A stretch of 64,000 nt of DNA. It comes from Microcoleus sp. FACHB-DQ6. Lineage in GTDB: Bacteria > Cyanobacteriota > Cyanobacteriia > Cyanobacteriales > Microcoleaceae. Positions within the stretch are counted from its first letter, which is position 1; each line of letters opens with the position of its first letter. The position numbers and the translations under genes are program-made. The notes beneath the pieces are model-generated. The model was not told the DNA's origin, ran no database searches, and worked only from the letters and a program-made list of their open reading frames with translations. The stretch covers positions 1 to 64,000 of the forward strand of contig JACJNV010000105.1 of the NCBI GenBank assembly GCA_014695175.1, given 5' to 3'. Positions 46,701 through 54,687 of this stretch are shown in pieces.

Positions 46701-47381
46701 CTCGCGGGTACTGACTTTTAAAGCTTCTCTAAAACAGGCGATCGCCTCTTCTATATTCGTCGCCCTGACTCCTTCTATTCTGTCCCTATAGGCATTGCCC
46801 AAATTGTTTTGAACCGTTGCCCATTGTTCGGGATAATCCTCGCGGATATAGACTTCTGATGCTGCGCTATAACAAGCAATGCCTATTTCTAAATTCCCTG
46901 CCCGCCACCCCAGAGGAAACTGATTAATTAAGTTGCCAAAATTGACAATAACTCCTGCGATGGGTGCAGCGTCTTCTGAGGTAATTTCTGTGAATTTTGA
47001 TGTTGCCCAAACTTGTAAAATTTGAGCAAATTTTAAATCCAATTTGTCTAGATTTTGCTGTAAAATACGATATACGACTTGAGGAACTCCGCCACTGTCT
47101 GACGTTGCTTGCAACACCTCTATCAAGAAAGAAAAATACTCTTCAGGAGTTGCTGTACTGCTGACATAATTTGCCAAATGTGCCACTAGATTTTGCAACC
47201 AAGCTGCTGCATTTGAGTTGCCCTCTGCTGCCATATTAGCCGCTACCGCTTCCATGACTTGCACAAAATTGACATCAACTAACTCTAGATTGGCGTTGAG
47301 AATATTATCCTCTTCACCGCTAGGGCACTCAAGCAGGGCTTGAATCAGTTGGATATAGGCGGCGATGCGTTGTTCGTCCAT
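43704..47381 (-). CDS. TPR-CHAT caspase-like protease
   Basis: 1225 residues. Residues 1-185 are helical. Nine tandem 46-residue TPR-type units (about 188-601, core NIEEAIACFREALKV) follow, then a less regular TPR (YEKAIQACVNSNQLEKAIEY), a coiled-coil (ELEREKQEIWENIRSLDP), and the CHAT peptidase. The catalytic pair is visible: His near 1005 (IHSSHHAVSRLDNP) and Cys near 1048 (FMSCCETNLGG), with GTGFLCAGARSVVSTLWAVD after it. CHAT proteases are caspase relatives triggered through their repeats. It is the third gene of a minus-strand series after the sigma-like factor and DUF1822 genes, separated by a 319-base spacer. Substrate unknown. Confidence 0.92.
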   Translation of the reverse strand: MDEQRIAAYIQLIQALLECPSGEEDNILNANLELVDVNFVQVMEAVAANMAAEGNSNAAAWLQNLVAHLANYVSSTATPEEYFSFLIEVLQATSDSGGVPQVVYRILQQNLDKLDLKFAQILQVWATSKFTEITSEDAAPIAGVIVNFGNLINQFPLGWRAGNLEIGIACYSAASEVYIREDYPEQWATVQNNLGNAYRDRIEGVRATNIEEAIACFREALKVSTREDYPEYWAMTQNNLGAAYGDRIEGARAANIEEAIACFREALKVRTRENYPEQWATVQNNLGNAYRDRIEGVRATNIEEAIACFREALKVSTREAYPENWAMTQNNLGAAYRNRIEGIRAANIEEAIACFREALKVSTREAYPENWAMTQNNLGAAYSDRIEGVRAKNIEEAIACLRESLKVSTREAYPENWAMTQNNLGAAYSDRIEGVRAKNIEEAIACYREALKVYTREAYPEKWAATQNGLGNAYQGRIEGVRAGNIEEAIACYLEALKVYTRENYPEKWAATQNNLGPAYSNRIEGVRAGNIEEAIACYREALKVYTHENYPEYWATTQNNLGGAYSNRIEGVRAANIEEAIACFRLALEIRTPTAFPLNCLQSGRNLGNTAFTAGFWDIALEGFEKAIQAVEKSRSWATSDDIRQQILAESIDVYEKAIQACVNSNQLEKAIEYCDRTRAQRLVDLMHSNDLYASGKIPPAVQKYLQEFEAKQQEIDAEVEQLRKPSEGNKELADVGSQSRSRANLSAYTEKIQELEREKQEIWENIRSLDPVLAGQVQVDPMQFAAMQQLIDNSQTAILCFYTTTDDTHVFVIYKDKAPQIHTCQGEGLGNLQKWIFESWLSPYLQDRKIWQQGMGEFLSQLSQRLKVDELIGNCLDGIEELIVIPHLFLHQIPLAALPIEPPQPRAGTGAPPLRRVFLGHKFLIRYVPSCRILEYCNQRPTIESPKYGIVENATDDLYFTRFECEQIAEIVTQPERLKGSQEATVAAYRNLAQSVNVIHSSHHAVSRLDNPLESRLFLGDGSITLGELMTPGWRLPQLSDVFMSCCETNLGGTEITDNLLSLGTGFLCAGARSVVSTLWAVDDFATSLFSIFYYQYRREALSRPEALRRAQVRLRKISGAELKELYHPQIDPLLQRIIGDLNSKLAAVQKEKQELKLRQKSYDKETDEFNKLGADLKKITKRENQIQKQKKGYESLKENIYTLSNPFDDLSYWSGFICQGLH
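45579..46820 (-). repeat. Nine 138-bp coding repeats of the TPR array
   Basis: Nine units of 138 bp encode 46-residue repeats; many neighbours are almost identical, e.g. shared CAGGCGATCGCCTCTTCTAT with a HIP1 site in each unit. This points to recent amplification or gene conversion. Confidence 0.9.
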
Positions 47382-47700
47382 TGGAGTTTCCCTTTATTCT
47401 GTATATATATCGATCGGAAATTTGGGGATAATTATGCAAATTCCTGAAAAATTCTAGATATTTGTCTTTGGAATGTTGTAGGGGCAGATTCACCAACCAT
47501 AATCGCCAAAAACAAACCATCTCGAAAACCCGCCCCCACCCCATGCAAACAACCCAAAAACGCAATATTTTAATTGTTTTTTCGTATTGATGGCGGGGAT
47601 GAGGCAGGTTTTTTAGATGGTTGATTTTTATCAGATATGGTTAGTGAACCCGCCCCTACAAGTCATGGAAATTTATCCAGATTTCTGGGAGATTGCCGAT
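47382..47700. other. Spacer between DUF1822 and CHAT genes, repeat-like
   Basis: About 320 bases with no gene. It contains GGGGCAGATTCAC...AAAACCCGCCCC (about 47480-47537), akin to the inverted-repeat element at 56263-56317, and GAACCCGCCCCTACA near 47646. It may carry a separate promoter for the CHAT gene, but I see no clear boxes. Confidence 0.45.
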
Positions 47701-48564
47701 TTATGACAAGGCCAAATCATCACCATCTCCCCAAATTTCAGCCAACTTTTCCAACAAATCTTCAGCAATCAGATTCAGTTCCGCTTTCACATCCTCCTCA
47801 ATATTTGAAGCTTTCTCCACAGGTGAAGATTTATCACGATAGAAAGATATATCTCTCTTTCCCAAACCTCCACTGCTAGAACCACTTCCCGCTAAAGCCT
47901 TCCCTCCTTCATATCCCCAGTCAGATTTCTCACTACTGTGCAAAACTTTATTCAAAATTGCCACTATTTCAGAAATAGATTTGTTTTGCAATTTTTCCCG
48001 AACTTGTGCTTGTACCGGGTCATTTTCTTCCAAATCAGATAGCAACTCTTCAATTTCATTTTGCACTAGCGGAATTGCCAACTCAATCCGATCCAAATAC
48101 TCCCACAATTCCTCAACTGGTTTGAGATTAGTTAGAGAAATCTCTTCTGTTTCATCCATAATTTCCACAGCCGGAATAAAGCCCAAAAGTTTCACCTTAT
48201 CGAAAGGTTCGGCAAACTGAACGACGATATATGCAATGCGATTTTCCCGCACTTCCGGCAGAAAAATCGCCGATTCTCCGAGCTGAACCGGACAGCATTC
48301 TATCTTGCCAATTCCCGGCAAAACCAAATCGCCCACATCCACAACCGCCCGCATTGCTGGATTCCAACTATCACCGCCATCAATATCGGTTTCCATTTCC
48401 ATCCATTCCAAGAAATAGTTAACCGCCCAAACCGCCAGGGTATTGAAATAAACCCGCTTGCCTTTTTGCGGATTAGCTTGCTCTGAAGCAAATTGCAGAG
48501 CCAAATTGCGGGCAGTTTGCTCCAGAGGAATTTCTAACAAATAAGTATCTATGCTATTCACCAT
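47701..48564 (-). CDS. DUF1822 family protein
   Basis: 287 residues. IDTYLLEIPLEQTARNLALQ, FNTLAVWAVNYFLEWME, ESAIFLPEVRENRIAYIVVQ and VKLLGFIPAVE are the DUF1822 pattern, a cyanobacterial family of unknown activity usually encoded beside sigma-like factors and CHAT or caspase genes. The C-terminal third (GYEGGKALAGSGSSSGGLGK) is low-complexity linker plus an acidic helix. Its ATG overlaps the stop of the sigma-like gene by one base (TAATG), so translation is coupled. No membrane segment. Confidence 0.85.
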   Translation of the reverse strand: MVNSIDTYLLEIPLEQTARNLALQFASEQANPQKGKRVYFNTLAVWAVNYFLEWMEMETDIDGGDSWNPAMRAVVDVGDLVLPGIGKIECCPVQLGESAIFLPEVRENRIAYIVVQFAEPFDKVKLLGFIPAVEIMDETEEISLTNLKPVEELWEYLDRIELAIPLVQNEIEELLSDLEENDPVQAQVREKLQNKSISEIVAILNKVLHSSEKSDWGYEGGKALAGSGSSSGGLGKRDISFYRDKSSPVEKASNIEEDVKAELNLIAEDLLEKLAEIWGDGDDLALS

Positions 48565-49520
48565 TATTCCTCGGGTTGATATCCAAACTTAAGTGCAATC
48601 TCTTTGACGAGAGCCAAACCTGTTCTTTTCCAGTGAGAGTTGAGAGTTTGATAGTCAATGTTTAACTCTCTGGCAATTTTAGACAATTTATCTGGAGGGT
48701 CTTGCAACAGCAATCGCAGTGCGAGTACGTGAGAATTGGCATCCGGTCGAGGGCGGCGATTTTCGGGATTATTTGGCTTCTTCTTATCTATTTTTTCATT
48801 AGGATAACTGTTTCGCAGTTCTGCCGTCGGATCGTCTTCAATACACTGCCATAGTTGGCGGCCGATGCGCTGCTTATTTTGAGCTTGTTCTCTCTCGATG
48901 AGTTGCTCAATTCCATTTTTCGTGGTATGGTCTATCGGTTCTTGAGCCTCAAATTTTTCACCTCGCTTGCTCGTAATCTGAGCATCAAAACTAACACTAA
49001 AAATCTGTTGCTGCATCCGGCGATATTGCTCATAGACTTTGTTCTTGAGAGTTTTATTGAACCGCTGAACCACTCGGGTTCGCAACACATCAGCAGCGAG
49101 ATTGTCGAGGTCAATTCCCCTCAAAAATGCCGAAAGCGTTTTGAGAAAACCGCAATAAGCTTCCTGCATCATTTCCTCTAAATCAATATTAGGATAAGGA
49201 TGCTTGCGAATTCCGGGCAAATGGGGAATGAGTTGGCACAATTGATTTTTGAGTCTTTCTTGTTCCTTACTACTCTCTTGCGAGTCTTTCAAGAGTTGTA
49301 GAAGTTGGCGTAACTGTTCGTCGGTGTTCACAGGCACGTTCGGATGACATCGAGATAATTCGATTATCCCAGGGAAAATAGCGCTGTAACGTGCGAGCAA
49401 TAACAAAGTCAAGGAAATCGGTTTGAGTTCCCAACCCGTGGGTGGAAGCAACAAGTTGAAACTTGCCCCTACAGGAACTAAACCTGCTAAGGGTTCGACG
49501 GGGGTATAATGTCTCGTCAT
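48564..49520 (-). CDS. Divergent sigma-70-like factor
   Basis: 318 residues as drawn. Residues about 110-205 look like sigma region 2 (IDLEEMMQEAYCGFLKTLSA, RFNKTLKNKVYEQYRRMQQQ). The C-terminus has a region-4-like HTH (LSKIARELNIDYQTLNSHWK). It should direct RNA polymerase to its own promoter set, perhaps including this operon (inference). The start is doubtful: the first 55 residues lack an SD and include an intergenic-type palindrome (CAAGTTGAAACTTG, 49452-49465). GTG codons at about residues 63 and 65 are alternatives. First gene of the sigma-DUF1822-CHAT series. Confidence 0.75.
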   Translation of the reverse strand: MTRHYTPVEPLAGLVPVGASFNLLLPPTGWELKPISLTLLLLARYSAIFPGIIELSRCHPNVPVNTDEQLRQLLQLLKDSQESSKEQERLKNQLCQLIPHLPGIRKHPYPNIDLEEMMQEAYCGFLKTLSAFLRGIDLDNLAADVLRTRVVQRFNKTLKNKVYEQYRRMQQQIFSVSFDAQITSKRGEKFEAQEPIDHTTKNGIEQLIEREQAQNKQRIGRQLWQCIEDDPTAELRNSYPNEKIDKKKPNNPENRRPRPDANSHVLALRLLLQDPPDKLSKIARELNIDYQTLNSHWKRTGLALVKEIALKFGYQPEE

Positions 49521-49612
49521 AGTCCAGTTTTTGCGTGTTGATACTCTGATATCGCAGGTTTTGGTGGCTTTATGCAGAATTGAGCAAAAATTTTTCGTAA
49601 AGGCAATGCAAT

Positions 49613-49628
49613 AAGGACTGAAGTCCTT
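49613..49628. repeat. AAGGACTgAAGTCCTT-type hairpin repeat
   Basis: Small palindrome upstream of the sigma-like gene, one of a family (compare 43564-43582). The surrounding 49521-49813 has no gene. Confidence 0.6.
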
Positions 49629-49813
49629 ACTACGAAATTAATCCGGTGTAAAATTAACAATCATAGGGACTTCTCCATTGCGCTTTTGAAGAGATGTAGC
49701 AGGAGTCACCCAGTTTTATGCACATTCAAAAAATAAATCATATCAAACCCTTGATAGCAAAGGATTTGATATGAAGCGAATTCTATTAGCCAGGATTTGG
49801 TATAGCGCAGTTT

Positions 49814-50023
49814 CTACAATTTGTCGATCGACCTTTTGGCTTTATTTGTCAGATTTTTCACAGCATCTTTAGCATCTTCTGCTGCGTGGCGGGCGGAGGC
49901 TTCCGCTTGTTTGGCTTTGCCTTCAACCTGGTCTTTTCTGTTGCCGGTGATATTACCGAAAATTTCCTGAGCTTTGCCTTCTAAATTTTTGCCGATCGCC
50001 TTCGCTCTGTCTTCTGCACTCAT
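49814..50023 (-). CDS. CsbD-family stress protein
   Basis: 69 residues, GGAGC SD before the ATG. MSAEDRAKAIGKNLEGKAQE and GNRKDQVEGKAKQAEASARH, then a Lys/Ala-rich amphipathic tail, fit the CsbD-like family: small, very hydrophilic proteins induced by general stress in other bacteria. Monocistronic. Confidence 0.88.
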   Translation of the reverse strand: MSAEDRAKAIGKNLEGKAQEIFGNITGNRKDQVEGKAKQAEASARHAAEDAKDAVKNLTNKAKRSIDKL

Positions 50024-50220
50024 AATAAGCTCCGTTTGGCAAGTTGCTTTAGTAACATTGTAAAATCAACTCGCCTGCAATTGCCTTTAACTTCATATTA
50101 ATTTATATTCTGCTTGACCTCGGTCTTCTTCTGATGACTTACTTCCGGCCAACTCGTCACTCAAAAAGCCAAGGATTTTTTTTGACAACTGTATACATCC
50201 GCCAAATTCGTCCTAAAAAA

Positions 50221-51048
50221 CTATTTCAAACTCGCCGCAGCAACTTTAATCGGTTCGAGCAATTCTAACGGCAAATGCAGCATATTCAATTGGGTGCTAT
50301 CTGCTGCTTTCCTTTCAGGATCGGGGCCGTGATAATCGCTGCCACCAGTTGCAAGCAAACCGTAATAAAGACACAAATCTTTCAACTTTTGGATTTGGCT
50401 GGAACTGTGGCTGGGATGGTATACTTCAACTCCCATTAAACCAGCATCTACTAATTCTTTTAAGACTTCCTCAACAGCGCCGCCGCGAAATAAATAAGGG
50501 TGAGCCCAAACTGGTACTGCGCCGCAACTTTTCAGTAAATCAATGCCTTCGACGATCGAGAATTTCTCGTAATGCACATAAGCCGGGCCGTCATCTCCCA
50601 GCCAGCGATCGAATGCTTCCCGCGATGATTTGGCGTGACCGGCTTTTACAAGTGCAGAGGCAATATGAGGCCTTCCCGGTGCCATTCCTGGGGATGTTTT
50701 TGGCAGTTCGATCGCGTATCCCATTGCTGCTAATTTTTCGACCATTTCCTGCGATCGCCGAAACCGTCCTTGCAGGCGATCGTTCAAAGGAACGCGCAAC
50801 TTATTGGCATCGGGATAAAAACCTAAAATGTGCAGCGATCGGCCGTTGTGAACGGTGCTGAGTTCGAGTCCGGGGACTATTTCGATACCGTGCAAAGCAG
50901 CGGCGGCGAAGGCTTCATCCCAGCCCGACATCGTATCGTGATCGGTGACGGCCAAGGCGCGAACCCCCGAGGACGCGGCGGCGGCTACGAGTTCGGCAGG
51001 GGTGAGAGTGCCGTCGGAATAAGTAGTGTGACAGTGGAGCTCTAGCAT
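50221..51048 (-). CDS. PHP-domain phosphoesterase (RNase AM / nucleoside bisphosphate phosphatase type)
   Basis: 275 residues. Metal-binding PHP motifs in order: HCHTTYSDG, VTDHDTMSG, ELSTVH, GRPHIASALV, WAHPYLF, GSDYHGPD. Length and the GRPHIA insert match the YciV/Rnm branch, which removes nucleotides from 5' ends of small RNA fragments or hydrolyses 3',5'-nucleoside bisphosphates. Cytoplasmic. No obvious operon partner. Confidence 0.88.
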   Translation of the reverse strand: MLELHCHTTYSDGTLTPAELVAAAASSGVRALAVTDHDTMSGWDEAFAAAALHGIEIVPGLELSTVHNGRSLHILGFYPDANKLRVPLNDRLQGRFRRSQEMVEKLAAMGYAIELPKTSPGMAPGRPHIASALVKAGHAKSSREAFDRWLGDDGPAYVHYEKFSIVEGIDLLKSCGAVPVWAHPYLFRGGAVEEVLKELVDAGLMGVEVYHPSHSSSQIQKLKDLCLYYGLLATGGSDYHGPDPERKAADSTQLNMLHLPLELLEPIKVAAASLK

Positions 51049-51358
51049 TTTTTTGGTAAGTTAAAGTCTGTAAAACCTGCAATTATTCCCCTCACTCATG
51101 TGAGATATATCCTCATACTATTTTAGATTTTAGATTTTAGATTTTAGATGGGTAATGAGTGATACTATAAGGGCTTCGATCTTGTCTACAGTGGCATTTT
51201 TTTCGGAACAGGTTTCACTGTCAGCAACATTTTTTCCTCGTTATTTGTAATAACTTGTTGCCCATTTAATGCGTACATTTATGCTTATTCACACTCTGCA
51301 TGACATGGTGGATATTCCGCCCGCCTTTTCAGTTGAATTTAGATGCAGAGTACCTTAG
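51049..51358. other. Intergenic region with (TAGATTT)n run
   Basis: Heptamer run TTTTAGA at 51121-51149, reverse complement of the runs at 35756 and 42048. Nothing else seen in about 310 bases. Confidence 0.5.
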
Positions 51359-51640
51359 CTATTTCTTGATTTCTCTCATTGGGGAAATGACACCCTCTGG
51401 CAATTTGGGAGGAATCGGCGATATTTCAATACTTTGTATGTTGTGAACGGGGATAACTACCAGTTTATCTGCCAATTCGAGAATTATGGGGTCTGCCGTC
51501 AACATTTTGTGCAGGCGAGTGCCTAAAGTTGCTTGCTCTCCTACTGTTCCCTCTGGCGCACTGAACTGGAAGTGTTGCTGTTTGCCGTTGGTATAGTGGA
51601 TTGTCAGATCGATAATTCTTTCTTGGTTGGTTGCTTGCAT
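51359..51640 (-). CDS. Conserved hypothetical protein
   Basis: 93 residues from ATG 51640 (MQATNQERIIDLTIHYTNGK); the frame reaches 51685 but without support. Beta-rich: ERIIDLTIHYTNGKQQHFQF, then a helix RLHKMLTADPIILELADK and a strand KLVVIPVHNIQSIEISPIPP. A small Sm-like or PH-like barrel is possible (inference). I do not recognise the family. Confidence 0.65.
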   Translation of the reverse strand: MQATNQERIIDLTIHYTNGKQQHFQFSAPEGTVGEQATLGTRLHKMLTADPIILELADKLVVIPVHNIQSIEISPIPPKLPEGVISPMREIKK

Positions 51641-52099
51641 AATTTTTTTCCCTAACAGTCGATCGGGACTTGGCAAAATTAACAATAAATCAAAACTGGC
51701 GATCGCACCACCGTTGGAAAGCTTTTGACCAAACCGGGCTGTCGGTATGAAAGTTCGCTTGCTACTAATTTTATCACAAAAACTGTACTGAAACTCGCCA
51801 ACTTACCAAGTATACAATTGGCAGTCCGGCTGTCTTCGCTCCTCAATGCGCGAGCTCCTTCGCCAGCAATATTTGGTCGATCGGGCTTTCTTCTATGCCA
51901 GTTGGCAAAGTGGCTCAATTTAGCCTCTGTAGCGACTTGAGTCAAAGCAGTCTCAAGTCATACAGCAGGGGCATTTGAGCGCTTTGGGTGTCACGGTTTT
52001 TCGAGGTGGGAACTGTGGAGGTTGGGATAGTGGCATTCTGCTGTCACTGCGGTAGAGGATTTTTTTATAAATTAATAACATAACATTCAGGTACAGCTT
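51641..52099. other. Intergenic region, no gene supported
   Basis: About 460 bases. Open frames on both strands at 51679-51945 are mirror shadows without protein-like character. No strong hairpin. Confidence 0.4.
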
Positions 52100-52426
52100 A
52101 TGAAATCCACACTTTGTTTTCCAGAAACTTCTCTTCAATCTAACACAGTCACTGTTAATAATAATGCTATTGACTCTTGTATCCTTGCAGCTTGGATTGA
52201 CTTAGTAGGAGGAGACTTTGAGAGCTTGGGAGGAGATGATTGGCTTCCCTTGTGCGGCGACATTGATGACGGCGAAATTTACCGGGAATGGTTTTTTTGG
52301 CAAGACAGCGAAGTGACTCAAGAGTGGGAAGCTTACGATCCAATTACTAATTATCGAGTTGTGGCATCTAGCCGAGAAATGCTGATTTCTAAAATTGACC
52401 AAATAGAAGATGCCAGAAAAGTTTAG
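52100..52426 (+). CDS. Small acidic hypothetical protein
   Basis: 108 residues, AGGTAC before the ATG. Very acidic and aromatic: WIDLVGGDFESLGGDDWLPL, DIDDGEIYREWFFW, then a helix SREMLISKIDQIEDARKV. No membrane segment, no known family. A hairpin terminator shared with the convergent TPR gene lies downstream. Confidence 0.6.
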   Translation: MKSTLCFPETSLQSNTVTVNNNAIDSCILAAWIDLVGGDFESLGGDDWLPLCGDIDDGEIYREWFFWQDSEVTQEWEAYDPITNYRVVASSREMLISKIDQIEDARKV

Positions 52427-52482
52427 CTGTTCGGGAAAACGTTAAATCTTGATGTTCAACTTTAATAAAAATTATGTAAACC

Positions 52483-52523
52483 AACCCGGTTTCTTTGCCG
52501 AAAGGCCTTAAAGAAACCGGGTT
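52483..52523. terminator. Bidirectional hairpin terminator between convergent genes
   Basis: A 14-bp perfect stem AACCCGGTTTCTTT (52483-52496) / AAAGAAACCGGGTT (52510-52523), followed by TTT on the plus side. Same CCGGGTTTC palindrome family as 8186-8214. Confidence 0.75.
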
Positions 52524-52577
52524 TTTAAGACCACAACTCTAGGTTTGGGTTTAGTTCCACGGGCAAAACCTAATAAT

Positions 52578-53045
52578 TTATGTCGCTACTGCTTTTTGTT
52601 TTTCTCGTTCTAATTTGCGCTGCTTCAAGGCTGCAAGATTTTGTTTAATCGTGTCGATCGCAAATCCAGCCCCCTGCTGTTGGTATAATTCGCTGGCACG
52701 GAGCAAATCTGCAACAGCCTCGTCATCCGAGCGCAAATTTGCAAAAGCCAAGGCACGATTGTGGTAAGCTTCTGCCAAAGTTGAAACTTGTTCTACAGCG
52801 CTGGTAAATTTATCTTTAGCTTTGCGGTACTTTCCCGACTGATAAGCCTCAATTCCTTGTTGAAAATAAACGGAAGCTTTGCTGCCGCTGTCGGTATCTG
52901 GAAATTCTGGGTAAGTTAAAATTGGTTCTTTAAAGAGTACAGAAATGCTGCCCTTGCCGAAGTAAGCCCAAGTCATTGTTCCAAACCCAATCCCCAGCAC
53001 GAGGGCAACAATGACAGACAGAGCAATAAAATTGGTGAGTTCCAT
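52578..53045 (-). CDS. Membrane-anchored TPR protein
   Basis: 155 residues. One N-terminal transmembrane helix (IALSVIVALVLGIGFGTMTW) and two to three TPR helices (ASVYFQQGIEAYQSGKYRKA, LAEAYHNRALAFANLRSDDE), ending in a basic tail (RKLEREKQKAVAT). The repeats probably face the cytoplasm and scaffold another protein. It is divergent from the histidine phosphatase gene, 55 bases apart. Confidence 0.75.
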   Translation of the reverse strand: MELTNFIALSVIVALVLGIGFGTMTWAYFGKGSISVLFKEPILTYPEFPDTDSGSKASVYFQQGIEAYQSGKYRKAKDKFTSAVEQVSTLAEAYHNRALAFANLRSDDEAVADLLRASELYQQQGAGFAIDTIKQNLAALKQRKLEREKQKAVAT

Positions 53046-53100
53046 AGAGCAATATTTGTTGTATTATAATATGATAAGTTAATTTCTAACTTCTGCACCA

Positions 53101-53721
53101 ATGGCTGCGCGGATTTACCTTAACTGGAAATGGTTTTTCCGGTCGCTAGCTTTAGTATTGTCGATCGGCTTAATTACTGCAACTGCAAGTTCTGACGCAG
53201 CAACCAACGCGCAAACTCAAGCAGGGTGGCAATTGTTGCAGCGGGGGGAGACAGGGTTGGTGGTAGCAATGCGACACGCGATCGCCCCTGGTACGGGAGA
53301 TCCTGCTAACTTTAAGTTGGGCGACTGTTCCACCCAGCGCAATTTATCAGCACAGGGAAGAACCCAAGCCAAGCAAATTGGAGCCGAATTTCGCAATCGC
53401 AACATCAAAGTTGCAAGAGTTTTATCGAGTCAGTGGTGTAGGTGTTTGGAAACAGCAAAACTGATAAATTTAGGCAAAGTCGAACAGTTCCCAGCGTTGA
53501 ACTCGTTCTTTAGCGACAGCAGCAAAGAAGCCCGACAAACAGCAGCAATTCGCAAATTAATTGTTGACAACCGCAACACTAAAGGCGCGATTATTATGGT
53601 AACGCATCAAGTAAATATTACGGCGATTACTGATATTGTACCGCAAAGCGGCGAAGCTGTGATTCTCCAAGGCTCTCGACAAGGTAAAATCCAAATAGTC
53701 GGACGAATTGGAGGATTTTAA
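53101..53721 (+). CDS. Exported histidine-phosphatase-family protein
   Basis: 206 residues. A signal peptide (SLALVLSIGLITATASSDA) is followed by the branch-1-like catalytic start AMRHAIAPGTGDPANF (RHA in place of RHG), an SSQWCRCLETAKL segment with the second Arg, and VTHQVNITAIT with the second His. It acts as a phosphatase or phosphoesterase through a phospho-His intermediate, probably in the periplasm. The short form (about 180 mature residues) is common in proteobacteria and cyanobacteria. Substrate unknown. Confidence 0.82.
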   Translation: MAARIYLNWKWFFRSLALVLSIGLITATASSDAATNAQTQAGWQLLQRGETGLVVAMRHAIAPGTGDPANFKLGDCSTQRNLSAQGRTQAKQIGAEFRNRNIKVARVLSSQWCRCLETAKLINLGKVEQFPALNSFFSDSSKEARQTAAIRKLIVDNRNTKGAIIMVTHQVNITAITDIVPQSGEAVILQGSRQGKIQIVGRIGGF

Positions 53722-53781
53722 ATACATAGAAAGTTATAATATTATCAATTCTCCATTACCAATTACCCATTGCCAATTTAT

Positions 53782-54153
53782 ATGAGTTTCCAATACAGCG
53801 CCGCCCTAGTGACTTTAGCAGACCTTGATAAAGAAGTTCTCGTTAAATTTTACACAAAATTTCTCGACATAGAACCAAACCCTTACATTCCCAATACTTA
53901 TGCTGAATTTCAACTCCCCGGCTTAAGACTCGGCATATTCAAACCCAAAGATTCCCACAAATCGGAATTTGCAAATCGAGCAAAAACAGGCATGAGTTTG
54001 TGTTTGGAAGTCAGCGATATCGAAACTGCGATCGCCAGAATTTGGGTTTTAGGTTATCCGCCCAGCGGAGAAATTATAAAAGCTTCTCACGGTCTAGAAA
54101 TCTATGCCTTCGATCCGGCAGGCAACCGCATAATTTTACATCAATCCCATTAG
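53782..54153 (+). CDS. VOC (glyoxalase/bleomycin-resistance) superfamily protein
   Basis: 123 residues from ATG 53782 (MSFQYSAALVTLADLDKEVL). Two beta-alpha-beta-beta-beta halves: VKFYTKFLDIEPNPYIPNTY with LPGLRLGIFKPK, and SLCLEVSDIETAIARI with LEIYAFDPAGNRIILHQSH. The DPxGN motif is typical. Substrate is unknown; it may be an unexceptional metal-binding or non-catalytic VOC protein. Confidence 0.82.
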   Translation: MSFQYSAALVTLADLDKEVLVKFYTKFLDIEPNPYIPNTYAEFQLPGLRLGIFKPKDSHKSEFANRAKTGMSLCLEVSDIETAIARIWVLGYPPSGEIIKASHGLEIYAFDPAGNRIILHQSH

Positions 54154-54354
54154 AATATAGGATGATGGCTGCTAATGATTTGTGAACTCTCGATCTTCTC
54201 TTCTCTTCCTTCGCGTCCTTCGCGTCTTCGCGGTTCGTTCAAAAAAACATCTAGTTCACAACCCGCTTAGGATTGCTACATAAGTTCTGCAATTGCTTCA
54301 CCATCTTGGCAATGATATTGTAAAACCCGCCTCTACAAATCCAAACTCCCTTAA

Positions 54355-54645
54355 CTATCTAATCAGTTCAGCAAAACTATAAAAACTGATAATTAATAAC
54401 AACAAAGCTGTCAGGTGAGTTAGCTGAAATTGAGGCCGCGGGCCGAGGGATTCCCGCACCAAAATTGAAAAAGACGAACCAATTATATAACTCAAAGACA
54501 GCGTTAAATACTGCCACTGCAATGTTACACTCCACAGCCCGAGCAAAATCATCGCCAAAGTCAACATCACCAACTCAACAAAGCGAGGCGGATTGTGCTG
54601 AGTAGACAGAATCAAAGTGTCCAACCAATATTGCCAAGGTCTCAT
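54355..54645 (-). CDS. Small integral membrane protein
   Basis: 96 residues with three hydrophobic segments (LVMLTLAMILLGLWSVTL, YLTLSLSYIIGSSFSILV, LTALLLLIISFYSFAELI). A short conserved-looking head reads MRPWQYWLDTLILSTQHN. No family recognised. It lies 42 bases downstream of the phosphoribosyltransferase gene on the other side of a spacer, same strand reading away. Confidence 0.6.
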   Translation of the reverse strand: MRPWQYWLDTLILSTQHNPPRFVELVMLTLAMILLGLWSVTLQWQYLTLSLSYIIGSSFSILVRESLGPRPQFQLTHLTALLLLIISFYSFAELIR

Positions 54646-54687
54646 GTTTTAGCGATCGAGCTTTTGGATTTAGGCTTCTAGCTTAAC

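Noticed and set aside
43704-47381. TPR-CHAT gene as a CRISPR-linked Csx29/Craspase
   Set aside because: No CRISPR array or gRAMP-type effector in the window; the neighbours are a sigma-like factor and DUF1822.
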